Positions 35,140 to 43,654 of a stretch of 64,000 nt of DNA are shown piece after piece. The translations under genes and the position numbers were made by a program. Each line of letters opens with the position of its first letter. Position 1 is the first letter of the stretch. The notes under the pieces are model-generated. The model made no database searches and was not told where the DNA came from. It saw only the letters and a list, made by a program, of their open reading frames with translations. The DNA is from Pseudomonas sp. Fl4BN1. GTDB taxonomy: Bacteria > Pseudomonadota > Gammaproteobacteria > Pseudomonadales > Pseudomonadaceae. The stretch lies in assembly GCF_009908285.1 (NCBI RefSeq), contig NZ_JAAARM010000020.1:1-64000 (forward strand), written 5' to 3'.

Positions 35140-36113
35140 AGGCGCTCACTGCGGATGCCCCGCTGGGCCAGGGAGGCCAGCAGTTGATGGAACTTCACGG
35201 CCTCGCCCGGAGCGGCAGCAATGCGCAGGCGCCCTACCCGCTGGCCCGCCACGGACTCGACACCACCGGCCAGCACCTTGAGCTCCAGCGCCTGCTGGCG
35301 GCTCAGTTGCGCAAGCAGCGGCGCCGCGCGCTGGTTGTCGAAGAAGGTCAGTTCGGCCTGGAGCTGGCCGCCGCTGAACGGCAGGTTGTAGCCCGGCAGC
35401 AACGCGCGGCCGAGTTCCGACTGTGGGTCCGCCAGCAGTTGCGCGATCGGACCGCATTCCACCAGCCGGCCCTGGGCCAGGGAAGCGGCGTGGGAACAGA
35501 TCGACTTGACCACCTCCAGTTCATGGGTGATCAGCACAATGGTCAGCCCCAACTCGCGGTTGATCCGCGCCAGCAGCTGCAGGATCGACGCCGTGGTTTG
35601 CGGGTCCAGGGCGCTGGTGGCTTCATCCGACAGCAGGTACCGGGGACCGGCGGCCAGGGCTCGGGCAATGCCCACCCGTTGCTTCTGGCCGCCGGACAAT
35701 TGCGAGGGAAAGGCCTGTGTCTTGTCACTCAGCCCCACCAGTTCCAGCAGCTCCAGGACCCGGGCCCGGCGTTGCTCCTTGGCCTGGCCGGCTATCTCCA
35801 GGGGCACCGCGACATTGTCGAACACCGTGCGCGAATGCAGCAGGTTGAAGCCCTGGAAAATCATGCCGATGCGCTGGCGCTGCTTGCGCAGCTGACCCGC
35901 AGACAAGGCGCCGAGGTCCTGGCCGTCGATCAGGATGCGCCCGGCACTGGGACGCTCCAGCAGGTTCAGGCAGCGCAGCAGGGTCGACTTGCCGGCGCCA
36001 CTGCGCCCGAGAATGCCGTACACCGCGCCATCCGGAATGCTCAGCGAAACCTGCTGCAGTGCCGGCGGCTGGCCATCGCCATAGACCTTGCTGACTTGCT
36101 CGACCTGGATCAT
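35136..36113 (-). CDS. metN: Methionine-type ABC importer ATPase MetN
   Basis: 325-residue ATPase. Walker A GRSGAGKST, signature LSGGQKQRVGIARAL, LLSDEATSALDP as Walker B (with the MetN-typical DEATSALD), switch His in LITHELEVVKSI. The C-terminal 80 residues (from about FSGGQLQAELTFF) fit the NIL/ACT-like domain that gives methionine feedback inhibition. Overlaps metQ stop and metI start by 4 bases each. Confidence 0.93.
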   Translation of the reverse strand: MIQVEQVSKVYGDGQPPALQQVSLSIPDGAVYGILGRSGAGKSTLLRCLNLLERPSAGRILIDGQDLGALSAGQLRKQRQRIGMIFQGFNLLHSRTVFDNVAVPLEIAGQAKEQRRARVLELLELVGLSDKTQAFPSQLSGGQKQRVGIARALAAGPRYLLSDEATSALDPQTTASILQLLARINRELGLTIVLITHELEVVKSICSHAASLAQGRLVECGPIAQLLADPQSELGRALLPGYNLPFSGGQLQAELTFFDNQRAAPLLAQLSRQQALELKVLAGGVESVAGQRVGRLRIAAAPGEAVKFHQLLASLAQRGIRSERL

Positions 36114-36919
36114 GGCTGACGGTCCGCCACCGGAATCACCGAACCCGAATAGGTCTCGGTGATGAACTTGGCCACTTCAGGGGAATTGAGGTCCTTGGCC
36201 AGTTGGCGGATGCGTGGATCGCCCTCCAGCTTGGGCGTGGTCACCAGGATGTTGGCGTAAGGGTTGTGCTCGGCCTTCTCCAGCCCCAGGGCATCCTTGG
36301 CCGGCAGCAGCCCCGCTTCCAGGGCGTAGTTGCCGTTGATTACGGCCAGGTCCACGTCTTCCAGGGCCCGGGGAATCTGCGGCGATTCGATTTCGAGGAT
36401 CTTCAACTGCCTGGGGTTGTCGGCGATGTCCTTGGGGGTGGCCTGGTCGCGAGCCGGATCGGTGAAACCGGGCTTGAGGCGGATCAGTTGGTAATCCTGC
36501 AGCAGGTACAGGGCACGGCTGAGGTTGGTGACATTGTTGGGCACCGCCACCGTACCGCCCTGGGGCACCTGGTCGAAGCCCTGGTGCCGTTGCGAATAGA
36601 TGCCCAGCGGTTCGATGTGCACGCTGGCAGCCACCGCGAAGGGTTGGCCCAGGGCCTGTTCCTGGGATTTGAGGTACGGCAGGTGCTGGAAGTAGTTGGC
36701 ATCCACATCGCCGTGGGCCAGCAGTTCGTTGGAGTTCACGCCATTGGGAATCTCGATGATCTTCAGCGCCAGCTGCGGATCAAGCTTCTGCACATAGGCG
36801 AGGATCTGCGCGTGGGGCACCGGGTCGGCGGCGACCCGCAACGGCTGCGCTGCACTGGCCGGCAGGGCATGAGCCAGGCTGGCCAGCAGCGCCAGGGTGA
36901 ACAGGTTTTTCTTCAACAT
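36110..36919 (-). CDS. metQ: Methionine-type ABC importer binding protein MetQ
   Basis: 269-residue NlpA/MetQ-family binding protein. The start is the Met of MLKKNLFTLALLASL with AAGGA upstream. The signal peptide ends in ALPASAAQ, so it is a soluble periplasmic form rather than the lipoprotein form. Core blocks: PVPHAQILAYVQKLDPQLALKIIEIPNG, GDVDANYFQHLPYL and VAVPNNVTNLSRALYLLQ. Located 28 bases after the oxygenase gene, in one operon. Confidence 0.92.
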   Translation of the reverse strand: MLKKNLFTLALLASLAHALPASAAQPLRVAADPVPHAQILAYVQKLDPQLALKIIEIPNGVNSNELLAHGDVDANYFQHLPYLKSQEQALGQPFAVAASVHIEPLGIYSQRHQGFDQVPQGGTVAVPNNVTNLSRALYLLQDYQLIRLKPGFTDPARDQATPKDIADNPRQLKILEIESPQIPRALEDVDLAVINGNYALEAGLLPAKDALGLEKAEHNPYANILVTTPKLEGDPRIRQLAKDLNSPEVAKFITETYSGSVIPVADRQP

Positions 36920-36947
36920 GGCAGTGTCCTTGCTCAGCGAATGAAGG

Positions 36948-37985
36948 TCAGGCACCCAGGGCCTTGGGGACCAGGGCGTCGGGGTAGAAACGCCGGGCCA
37001 CGTCCGGGTGCGAACGCAGCCGCCCCTTGAGGTAGTTCCAGCCGACCTCGCGAAACAACGGGTTGTCGGGATCACTGGCCGGGCCCCGGGCGGCTTGCCG
37101 CAGCGCTGCGGGTAACGGGTACAACGGCACCCGGGCATCCAGTTGCGCGCCTAGGAAAAAGGCGATGGACAAACGCTCGCGACCCGCTGGCGGCGACAGC
37201 ACGCGGTGCACCGTGGCCCGCAGGTAGCCGTGGGTGGCCAGCTCCAGCAACTCGCCGATGTTCACCACCAGGGTGTGCTCCCGAGGCGGCGCGTCGATCC
37301 AGCGGCCCTCCTCCACTTCCACCTGCAGGCCGGCCTGCTGGTCCTGCAATACAAAGCTCAGGAAGCCGGAATCCTTGTGAGCGCCGACACCCTGGTTGCT
37401 TTGCCCCGGCACGTGACCGGGATAGCGGATCAGCTTGATGTGCTCATTGGGCCGCTCGCCGTACAGCGGGTCGAAGGCCTGTTCCGGCAGCGACAAGGCC
37501 TGGGCAAAACCGCGCAACAGGCGCAGGGACATGCGGGTCATTGCCTGCTGCCATTCGAGCAACAGCGGTTTCAGTGCTGGCAGTTGCGGCGGCCACTGGT
37601 TGGGGCCCTGCAGACGGGCCCAGGGCGGGCTTTGCGCATCCAGGGGCAAGGCCTCGCGCTCTGCCCCGAGGTCGAACTGCTCACGCAGGTCCGGTTGGTT
37701 CCGGGTGATTTCCGAGGCCGCACGGGTGTAGCCGCGAAAATGTGGCGAATGGATCATCCCCACCGCGGCCTTGTCAGCCTCGGGCAAGGCAAACAACTCC
37801 CGGGCCTGTTGTTGCACCCGGCGCAGCAGCCGGTGATCGATGCCGTGACCGCTGAGATAGAAGAAACCGACGTCCCGGGCGGCCTGGCGCAGGCCCTCGA
37901 GAAAGGCCTGGCGCTGGGCCGCAGTGCCATCCAGCTGGGCCAGGTCAAGAACAGGTAATGCTGTGATCTCCAGCGAATGCGGCAT
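36948..37985 (-). CDS. 2-oxoglutarate/Fe(II) oxygenase, isopenicillin N synthase-like family
   Basis: 345 residues. The iron ligands are visible as the HxD pair in VGAHKDSGFLSF and a distal His in RATVHRVLSPP, with the 2-oxoglutarate-binding Arg-x-Ser as RERLSIAFF. N-terminal family block VLDLAQLDGTAAQRQAFLEGLRQAARDVGFFYLSGHGI. AGGGGAG stands before the ATG. It is the first gene of the metQNI operon, which suggests oxidation of an imported methionine-like or organosulfur compound (compare TauD, which frees sulfite from taurine by the same chemistry in a different subfamily). Substrate not deducible. Confidence 0.87.
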   Translation of the reverse strand: MPHSLEITALPVLDLAQLDGTAAQRQAFLEGLRQAARDVGFFYLSGHGIDHRLLRRVQQQARELFALPEADKAAVGMIHSPHFRGYTRAASEITRNQPDLREQFDLGAEREALPLDAQSPPWARLQGPNQWPPQLPALKPLLLEWQQAMTRMSLRLLRGFAQALSLPEQAFDPLYGERPNEHIKLIRYPGHVPGQSNQGVGAHKDSGFLSFVLQDQQAGLQVEVEEGRWIDAPPREHTLVVNIGELLELATHGYLRATVHRVLSPPAGRERLSIAFFLGAQLDARVPLYPLPAALRQAARGPASDPDNPLFREVGWNYLKGRLRSHPDVARRFYPDALVPKALGA

Positions 37986-38027
37986 GTTTCACTCCCCTGT
38001 GAATGACCACGTCCGAGACTGCGCGGC

Positions 38028-38243
38028 TCAGAGCTTGGCGATGGACACTTCGGTGGATTTGACGAAGGCGATCACTTCGCTGCCGACCTTGAGCTCCAGG
38101 TCGCGCACTGAGCGGGTGGTGATCACCGAGGTGACGATGCCCGAGGCAGTCTGTACGTCGATTTCCGAGACCACCTGACCTTCATGAATCTCCTTGATCA
38201 CACCTTTGAACTGGTTGCGCACGTTGATCGCTTTAATGGTCAT
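38028..38243 (-). CDS. Mop/TOBE-domain molybdopterin-binding protein, SsuF-like
   Basis: 71-residue single TOBE/Mop domain (NQFKGVIKEIHEGQVVSEIDV, then GSEVIAFVKSTEVSI) of the molbindin type that binds oxyanions such as molybdate. AAGGA precedes the ATG. It closely resembles in size and pattern the SsuF protein that ends the ssuEADCBF sulfonate operon of Pseudomonas putida, but here it stands alone, away from any ssuEADCB genes. It lies 42 bases upstream of the oxygenase-met operon on the same strand and may be its first gene. Confidence 0.85.
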   Translation of the reverse strand: MTIKAINVRNQFKGVIKEIHEGQVVSEIDVQTASGIVTSVITTRSVRDLELKVGSEVIAFVKSTEVSIAKL

Positions 38244-38486
38244 GCTGGAAATCCTTTGCTGGCACCGGACTCACGAATTGAGCGGCTGGTGATTAACATG
38301 CGCCTTTGGAAAACACCTTTAAAGGAATAAATAATTAGTATTTTATACCATTATGGAATATGAGTTTTTCACCTGCTCAGCGGCTTTGCCGTTGTGGCAC
38401 TCACTCCCGCGCTCTTGACCGCTACCGGCAGCTTTGTTTCCCTGTGCCCTCCACAGACAACGCTCGACAGATACCAGGAGATCGGC
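38244..38486. promoter_or_regulatory. AT-rich divergent intergenic region
   Basis: Between the SsuF-like gene (minus) and the aldo/keto reductase (plus). The stretch 38305-38365 is strikingly AT-rich (ATAAATAATTAGTATTTTAT) and on the minus strand holds GGTATAAAAT as a possible -10 for the SsuF-like/oxygenase/met unit. AT-rich upstream DNA fits a CysB-type control, but I cannot define a site. No gene seen. Confidence 0.35.
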
Positions 38487-39308
38487 ATGCGCACGCTCAA
38501 GCTCGCGGATCGGCAGGTTCCGGTCATTGGCCAGGGGACTTGGCGGATGGGCGAGGACCGCCAGCAACGGAACCAGGAAATCGCCGCCTTGCGTACCGGT
38601 ATCGAACTGGGCATGAGCCTGATCGACACCGCGGAAATGTATGGTGAAGGCGGCGCCGAGGAAGTGGTCGGCAAGGCCATTGCGGGGCGCCGTGACGAGG
38701 TGTTCCTGGTGAGCAAGGCGTACCCCCACAACGCCAGCTGCAAAGGCCTGCCCCTGGCCTGCGAGCGCAGCCTGAAACGCTTGGGCTGCGAAGTCATCGA
38801 CCTGTACCTGCTGCACTGGCGCGGCCAGTACCCGCTGGCGGAAACCATCGAAGCCTTCGAGCGCCTGCGTGAGGCCGGCAAGATCCGCCGCTGGGGTGTC
38901 TCCAATTTTGATCTGGCAGACCTGGATGAACTCGACGCACCCGCCTGCGCCACCAATCAGGTGCTGTACAACCTGGAGTCGCGGGGCATCGAGTTCGACC
39001 TGTTGCCCGCCTGCCAGCAACAGCGGATGCCGCTCATGGCCTATTGCCCGCTCGGCCAGGGTGGCGCCTTGCTGGCGCAGCCGACCCTGCAGCAAATCGC
39101 CCAGCGGCACGAGGTCAGCACGGCCCAGGTGGCCCTGGCCTGGTTGTTGCGCCAGGACCAGGTAGTGGTCATCCCCAAAGCCGTGCGCCCGGCTCATGTG
39201 CGACTCAATGCCAAGGCCTGCGAGCTGCAATTGGCAGCGGAAGACCTGCAAGCCATCGATCAGTTTTTTACTCCACCCCGACGCAAACAACGCCTGGAAA
39301 TAGTCTGA
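38487..39308 (+). CDS. Aldo/keto reductase
   Basis: 273-residue NAD(P)H-dependent (alpha/beta)8-barrel reductase. The start is the Met of MRTLKLADRQVPVIGQGTW with CAGGAG six bases upstream; the open frame before it has no such signal. The catalytic tetrad is seen in order: D in LIDTAEMYGEGGAEE (with Tyr 5 later), Lys in VFLVSKAYPHN, His in YLLHWRG. Cofactor-binding block VVIPKAVRPAHVRLNAKA. Divergent from the SsuF-like gene. The substrate is probably an aldehyde or ketone; it could remove aldehydes made by the sulfonate monooxygenases, but this is only suggested by location. Confidence 0.92.
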   Translation: MRTLKLADRQVPVIGQGTWRMGEDRQQRNQEIAALRTGIELGMSLIDTAEMYGEGGAEEVVGKAIAGRRDEVFLVSKAYPHNASCKGLPLACERSLKRLGCEVIDLYLLHWRGQYPLAETIEAFERLREAGKIRRWGVSNFDLADLDELDAPACATNQVLYNLESRGIEFDLLPACQQQRMPLMAYCPLGQGGALLAQPTLQQIAQRHEVSTAQVALAWLLRQDQVVVIPKAVRPAHVRLNAKACELQLAAEDLQAIDQFFTPPRRKQRLEIV

Positions 39309-39521
39309 AACCGCAACCGCTGGAACGAGGATAAAGAGCAATTCTCAACCTGGGAGAACGTTATTAATTATCAATTAAAACAACTAGTTATCAGTTACAA
39401 GTTGCTGTTTCAGCACTATTCGAAATAAGCAATAGAGTAGCGAGGATATAAAGCCACTTATCTTCGGTTATTTAAGAATTGTCTGATCCCTGCTTGGCAT
39501 GCCCCCAATTACAGTTGGCGC
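39309..39521. other. Intergenic region upstream of the phosphorelay
   Basis: TTCTC/GAGAA arms (about 39341-39357) make a weak hairpin that could end the aldo/keto reductase transcript. The remainder is AT-rich (TTATTAATTATCAATTAAAA) with repeated AGTTATCAGTTA-like segments, a probable promoter region for the kinase gene. No gene and no clear sigma54 site. Confidence 0.4.
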
Positions 39522-42368
39522 ATGAGATTAAAAAGCTACCTGCATCAGATCAATCCCCTTTTTTCCAGTCCTGAAGCAGCCCGTCGGCTGCTTCGTTTCG
39601 TGGCGCTGATCCTTTTGATCGGCCTGCTGGGCGCTGTCTACAACTTCCTGCGCTCAAGCATCAACAATGAACTGTCACAACGGCGCAGCTACATGAGCAG
39701 CGCCATCGCCGAAGCCCAGACCTTCTTCACCAGCCGCGAAGCCTTGCTGGAGAGCCTGAGCCTGTCCGCCGTGCATAAGTCCCGGCTGAGTGAAAGCGGC
39801 AACGGCAACGGCAAGCCCACCGGCGATCCCGGTGAGGAAATTCACCTGCTGTTGGGCATGCAAGGGGAAAATCAATGGGGGGTCTGGCTCACCCAACGCA
39901 TGCGTGACTACCTCAAAAGCAAGCAATTGAACCTGCTGTATGTGCACGGCGAGGAAACACCTCAGGTGCAACGCCTGTTCAGCACCCAGCCCGAAACGGC
40001 ACAGCTTCCCGAATTGTTGCTTTCCCAGTTGGCCAGCCTGAAGCTCACCGCGATTCCGGTGGGTGAAGAAGTGTGGCTGATGGATCACTCCTCCAGCGCC
40101 GCCCGGTTGTATATTTTTACCCGCCTGGACGAGCGCTTCAGCAACTCCGGCTGGCTCGGCCTGGAGATGGATGGCAAGAGTGTTTCCGCAGCCCTCAGCG
40201 ACAAGAGCGCCGGGGACTTCATGATGTTCAATTCCCAAGGCGGGCTGATCTTCAGCAGCACCCCCAGCGCTCAATTGAGCGCAGCGGTGCAACAGGTCCA
40301 GGGCGGCAGTTTCTTCGGCTTTCTTGGCGGCCGCTGGTGGCCCGACCATCTGGTGATCCGCAAGCAACTGGGGTCATCGGACTGGCAACTGGTGTACTCC
40401 TTCGAGCTGCACACGCTGCTCAAGAGCCTCTTGCCGCAGTTGCTCAGCGCCTTGCTCATCAGCCTGTTCGGCATCGCCTTGATCGGCTTCCTGACTCACT
40501 GGATCGAAGTACGCCTGATCGCTCCAGCGCTGCACCGGATCCAGGCCCTGATCGAAAGCGAAGCCTTCAGTCGCGACGTGATCCAGATTGCCCCGGTGGC
40601 CTTGTGCGTGCTGCGGCGCAGCGATGGTCAGGTGGTGCTGGAGAACACCCTGTCCCAGCAATGGCTGGGCGATGGCAGCGAGCGCGATCAACTGTGCGCG
40701 GGATGGATCGAACAGGCCTTCGACCCCAACCGCCCCAACAGCTCGGACTACTTTGAAACCGCAGATGGGCGCCATCTCTACCTCAGTTCGGCGCCCACCC
40801 GATACAACGGTGAAGACGTGCTGTTCTGTGCCTTCAGCGATATCAGCACACGCAAGCAGATCGAGGCCGCCCTGGAGGAAGCCAAGCGCCTGGCCGACAC
40901 CGCCAACGAAGCCAAGACGCTATTCCTGGCCACCATGAGCCATGAAATCCGCACGCCACTGTACGGTGTCCTCGGCACCCTGGAGTTGCTCTCGCGCACC
41001 CATCTGGACAACCAGCAGCAGGACTATTTACGGGCGATCGAGGGTTCCTCCGGCACCCTGCTGCAACTGATCTGCGACGTGCTCGATGTGTCCAAGATCG
41101 AAGCCGGCCAGTTGGCCCTGGAACTCAGCGAGTTCTGCTCCCTGGACCTGGTGCATGAAATCATCCATGGCTATGCCGCGGCGGCCCAGGCCAAGGGCCT
41201 GCAGTTCTATGCCTGCGTGGATCCACAGTTGCCGGAAATTCTTCTGGGCGACGTCACGCGGATCCGCCAGATCCTCAGCAACCTGTTGAACAACTCGGTC
41301 AAATTCACCGACTCCGGGCGCATCGTCCTGCGGGTCCGGGTGGACAGCCGCGATGGCGAGCGCAGCAACATCCTCTGGCAGGTATCCGACACTGGCCGAG
41401 GCATCGCCCAGGACGACCAGACACTGATCTTCGAACCCTTCTACCAGACCGAGGGCAACACCAACGTCATCGCCGGTACCGGTCTGGGCTTGCCGATCTG
41501 CCAGCGCCTGACGCAGTTGATGAACGGCAATCTGCGCATGGTCAGCGAGCTCGGGTTGGGCAGCAGCTTTACCCTCACCCTACCCCTCGAGGCCTCATCC
41601 ACGCTGACCAACGCTCCGGTCATCAGCCCGCTGCTGCCGGAAATGATCTACGTGGTGTCACCGGTGCGTGAAGTGGCCGAATCGGTAGCGGGCTGGTTAC
41701 GCCGCTGGGGCGCTCGAGCCCAGTTCAGCCTGCCCACCCAAACGGATCGGAGCCGTGGCAATGTGCTGATCGAGCTGCACCCTGGCGCGATAGAGCAACG
41801 CCTGGAACCCGACTGGCAGGGGCCACTGATACTGGCCAGTGGCGACGGTCACAACGAGCCGCGGATTCACGGCGGCAGCTGGCAGGTCAATACCAACAAC
41901 CTGCGGGCGATTCACCAGGCCGTCAGCCAGGCACAAGGCGTCTGGGTGGCCCAGAGCGAAGAGCGCCCCGACAGCCGCGAGCTGAAAAAGCTCAGCCTGC
42001 ATGTGCTGGTAGCCGAAGACAACGTGATCAATCAGTTGATCCTCAAGGATCAGTTGGAGGAACTGGGCTGCAGCGTGGAATTGGCTTCAAACGGAGAAGA
42101 AGCCCTGTCTATCTGGAGAGCAGGTCACTTCGACGTGGTGTTGACCGATGTGAACATGCCGAAGCTCAACGGCTATGAACTGGCCAAGAGGCTTCGACGT
42201 CAAGGCTGTTCGATCCCGATCATCGGGGCGACGGCCAATGCAATGCGCGGAGAAGAAGAGCTCTGTCTTGCAGCCGGGATGAACCACTGTCTGGTGAAGC
42301 CCTTTGCATTAAGAGCGTTGTTCAACTACCTGGCGCCTTATGAAAGAGCCTCTCATGAAGTCCTGTAG
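39522..42368 (+). CDS. Hybrid sensor histidine kinase (PvrS/EvgS-like)
   Basis: 948-residue inner-membrane kinase. TM1 at about residues 27-45, a periplasmic region of about 255 residues without a domain I recognise, TM2 at about 303-328, a PAS-like linker, HisKA with phospho-His H474 (ATMSHEIRTPLYG), HATPase with DTGRGIA and GTGLGLPICQRL, a degenerate receiver-like segment, then a receiver with D876 (DVVLTDVNMPKLNG). No Hpt domain. It resembles in arrangement the pvrS-pvrR-rcsC-rcsB cluster of Pseudomonas aeruginosa. The stop overlaps the start of the REC-EAL gene by 14 bases. The ATG has only a weak ribosome site. Confidence 0.9.
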   Translation: MRLKSYLHQINPLFSSPEAARRLLRFVALILLIGLLGAVYNFLRSSINNELSQRRSYMSSAIAEAQTFFTSREALLESLSLSAVHKSRLSESGNGNGKPTGDPGEEIHLLLGMQGENQWGVWLTQRMRDYLKSKQLNLLYVHGEETPQVQRLFSTQPETAQLPELLLSQLASLKLTAIPVGEEVWLMDHSSSAARLYIFTRLDERFSNSGWLGLEMDGKSVSAALSDKSAGDFMMFNSQGGLIFSSTPSAQLSAAVQQVQGGSFFGFLGGRWWPDHLVIRKQLGSSDWQLVYSFELHTLLKSLLPQLLSALLISLFGIALIGFLTHWIEVRLIAPALHRIQALIESEAFSRDVIQIAPVALCVLRRSDGQVVLENTLSQQWLGDGSERDQLCAGWIEQAFDPNRPNSSDYFETADGRHLYLSSAPTRYNGEDVLFCAFSDISTRKQIEAALEEAKRLADTANEAKTLFLATMSHEIRTPLYGVLGTLELLSRTHLDNQQQDYLRAIEGSSGTLLQLICDVLDVSKIEAGQLALELSEFCSLDLVHEIIHGYAAAAQAKGLQFYACVDPQLPEILLGDVTRIRQILSNLLNNSVKFTDSGRIVLRVRVDSRDGERSNILWQVSDTGRGIAQDDQTLIFEPFYQTEGNTNVIAGTGLGLPICQRLTQLMNGNLRMVSELGLGSSFTLTLPLEASSTLTNAPVISPLLPEMIYVVSPVREVAESVAGWLRRWGARAQFSLPTQTDRSRGNVLIELHPGAIEQRLEPDWQGPLILASGDGHNEPRIHGGSWQVNTNNLRAIHQAVSQAQGVWVAQSEERPDSRELKKLSLHVLVAEDNVINQLILKDQLEELGCSVELASNGEEALSIWRAGHFDVVLTDVNMPKLNGYELAKRLRRQGCSIPIIGATANAMRGEEELCLAAGMNHCLVKPFALRALFNYLAPYERASHEVL

Positions 42369-43545
42369 CATATTGATTGTTGAAGATCAGCCGTTTCAGT
42401 ACATGTACCTGCAACATTTGTTCAGCGAGTTGGGCCCTTATCATCTGGAAGTCGCGAGCAATGGCATCGAAGCTCTCGAGCGTCTCAAGCAACGCCATTT
42501 CGACCTGGTACTGACAGATCTGCTGATGCCCGGCATGGATGGCGTGCAGTTCATCCAGGGCCTGGCCTCCCAGCGCGCACGCCCGGCGCTGGCGATCATG
42601 AGTGCCTCTTCCCGACGGATGTTGATGGGCGCAAGCCTGGTGGCCCGCAACCTGGGCCTGCGGGTCATCGGCCTGATTTCCAAACCGGTAAACCTCGCCG
42701 CGCTGCGTAACCTGACCGCACAGTTGCCAGACCTGGCCGCGAGCGCGTCAGCCCCGGCAATCTGGGTGGAGTGCAGCCGGGAAACCCTGCAGCAAGCCTT
42801 GGGCAACGCGCAGATTCAGGCCTGGTTCCAGCCCAAGAAGGCCCTCAACAACGGTCGGATCGTTGCCGCCGAGGCGCTGGTGCGTTGGATGCATCCGCAA
42901 CACGGCATGCTGCTTCCCTGCGATTTCCTGCCGGAGCTCAACGAGGCAGGTCTTGAGGAGGAGCTGTTGTGGCTGATTCTGGAACAGGCCCTCACCGCCC
43001 AGGCATGCTGGCGCGAGGACGGTTACGACATCCCGGTGTCGATCAACCTGCCGACCCACTTGCTCAACAGCGCCGACCTGGCTGACCGCCTGTATGACTT
43101 CGTGGTCCAGCGCAACGGCATCCCGGGCAAGATCTGCTTCGAGCTCATGGAATGCTCCACCCCCGAACACATCAGCAACTTCTACGCCGGGGCCTGCCGC
43201 CTGCGCATCAAGGGTTTCGGCCTGTCCCAGGACGATTTCGGCAAGGGCTACAGCTCCTATATGAATCTGGTGTCAACGCCGTTCACCGAATTGAAGATCG
43301 ACCGCGCCCTGGTCCAGGGCTGCCACAACAATGAGGAAATAGCCCAGGCGCTGACGAGCATCATTGCGTTGGGTCGGCAACTGGGCATGACGGTGGTCGC
43401 CGAAGGTGTGGAAAGCGCACAGGAGTTGGCCTTGCTGAGGAAAATCGACTGCACCCAGGTTCAGGGGTTCCTGATTTCTCACGCCGTATCCTCGCACCAG
43501 TTTCAGCAACTGCTGGTCCAAGACGGACCAGCGACAGTGTATTGA
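42355..43545 (+). CDS. Response regulator with EAL c-di-GMP phosphodiesterase (PvrR/RocR-like)
   Basis: 396 residues. N-terminal receiver with D55 (LVLTDLLMPGMDG), C-terminal EAL domain with E173 (AEALVRW), NLPTHLL, FELMEC, QDDFGKGYSS, ELKIDRALV, VAEGVES and QGFLISH, so the catalytic residues look intact and the enzyme should degrade c-di-GMP. Start chosen at MKSCSILIVEDQP (42355) with GAAAGAG upstream, rather than the Met 5 codons earlier. It is flanked by two hybrid kinases, as PvrR in P. aeruginosa. Output is probably biofilm or fimbrial control, but no fimbrial genes are in the window. Confidence 0.92.
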   Translation: MKSCSILIVEDQPFQYMYLQHLFSELGPYHLEVASNGIEALERLKQRHFDLVLTDLLMPGMDGVQFIQGLASQRARPALAIMSASSRRMLMGASLVARNLGLRVIGLISKPVNLAALRNLTAQLPDLAASASAPAIWVECSRETLQQALGNAQIQAWFQPKKALNNGRIVAAEALVRWMHPQHGMLLPCDFLPELNEAGLEEELLWLILEQALTAQACWREDGYDIPVSINLPTHLLNSADLADRLYDFVVQRNGIPGKICFELMECSTPEHISNFYAGACRLRIKGFGLSQDDFGKGYSSYMNLVSTPFTELKIDRALVQGCHNNEEIAQALTSIIALGRQLGMTVVAEGVESAQELALLRKIDCTQVQGFLISHAVSSHQFQQLLVQDGPATVY

Positions 43546-43654
43546 TCGATGAACTATTGCCCGCCCGCGCAACAGTCGCTCATCGCTGACAGGTCTTGTT
43601 CCAGAGGTAGGACTCTCCGGTTCGAGACCCTTATATGTGTTTGGGAAATCAGTG

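Noticed and set aside
38343..39341. 332-codon minus-strand open frame
   Set aside because: Antisense of the aldo/keto reductase, whose catalytic residues and ribosome site are clear.
39403..39415. TGCTGTTTCAGCA before the first kinase gene
   Set aside because: The spacer is 3 instead of 6 or 5 bases, there is no second module, and no sigma54 box lies downstream.
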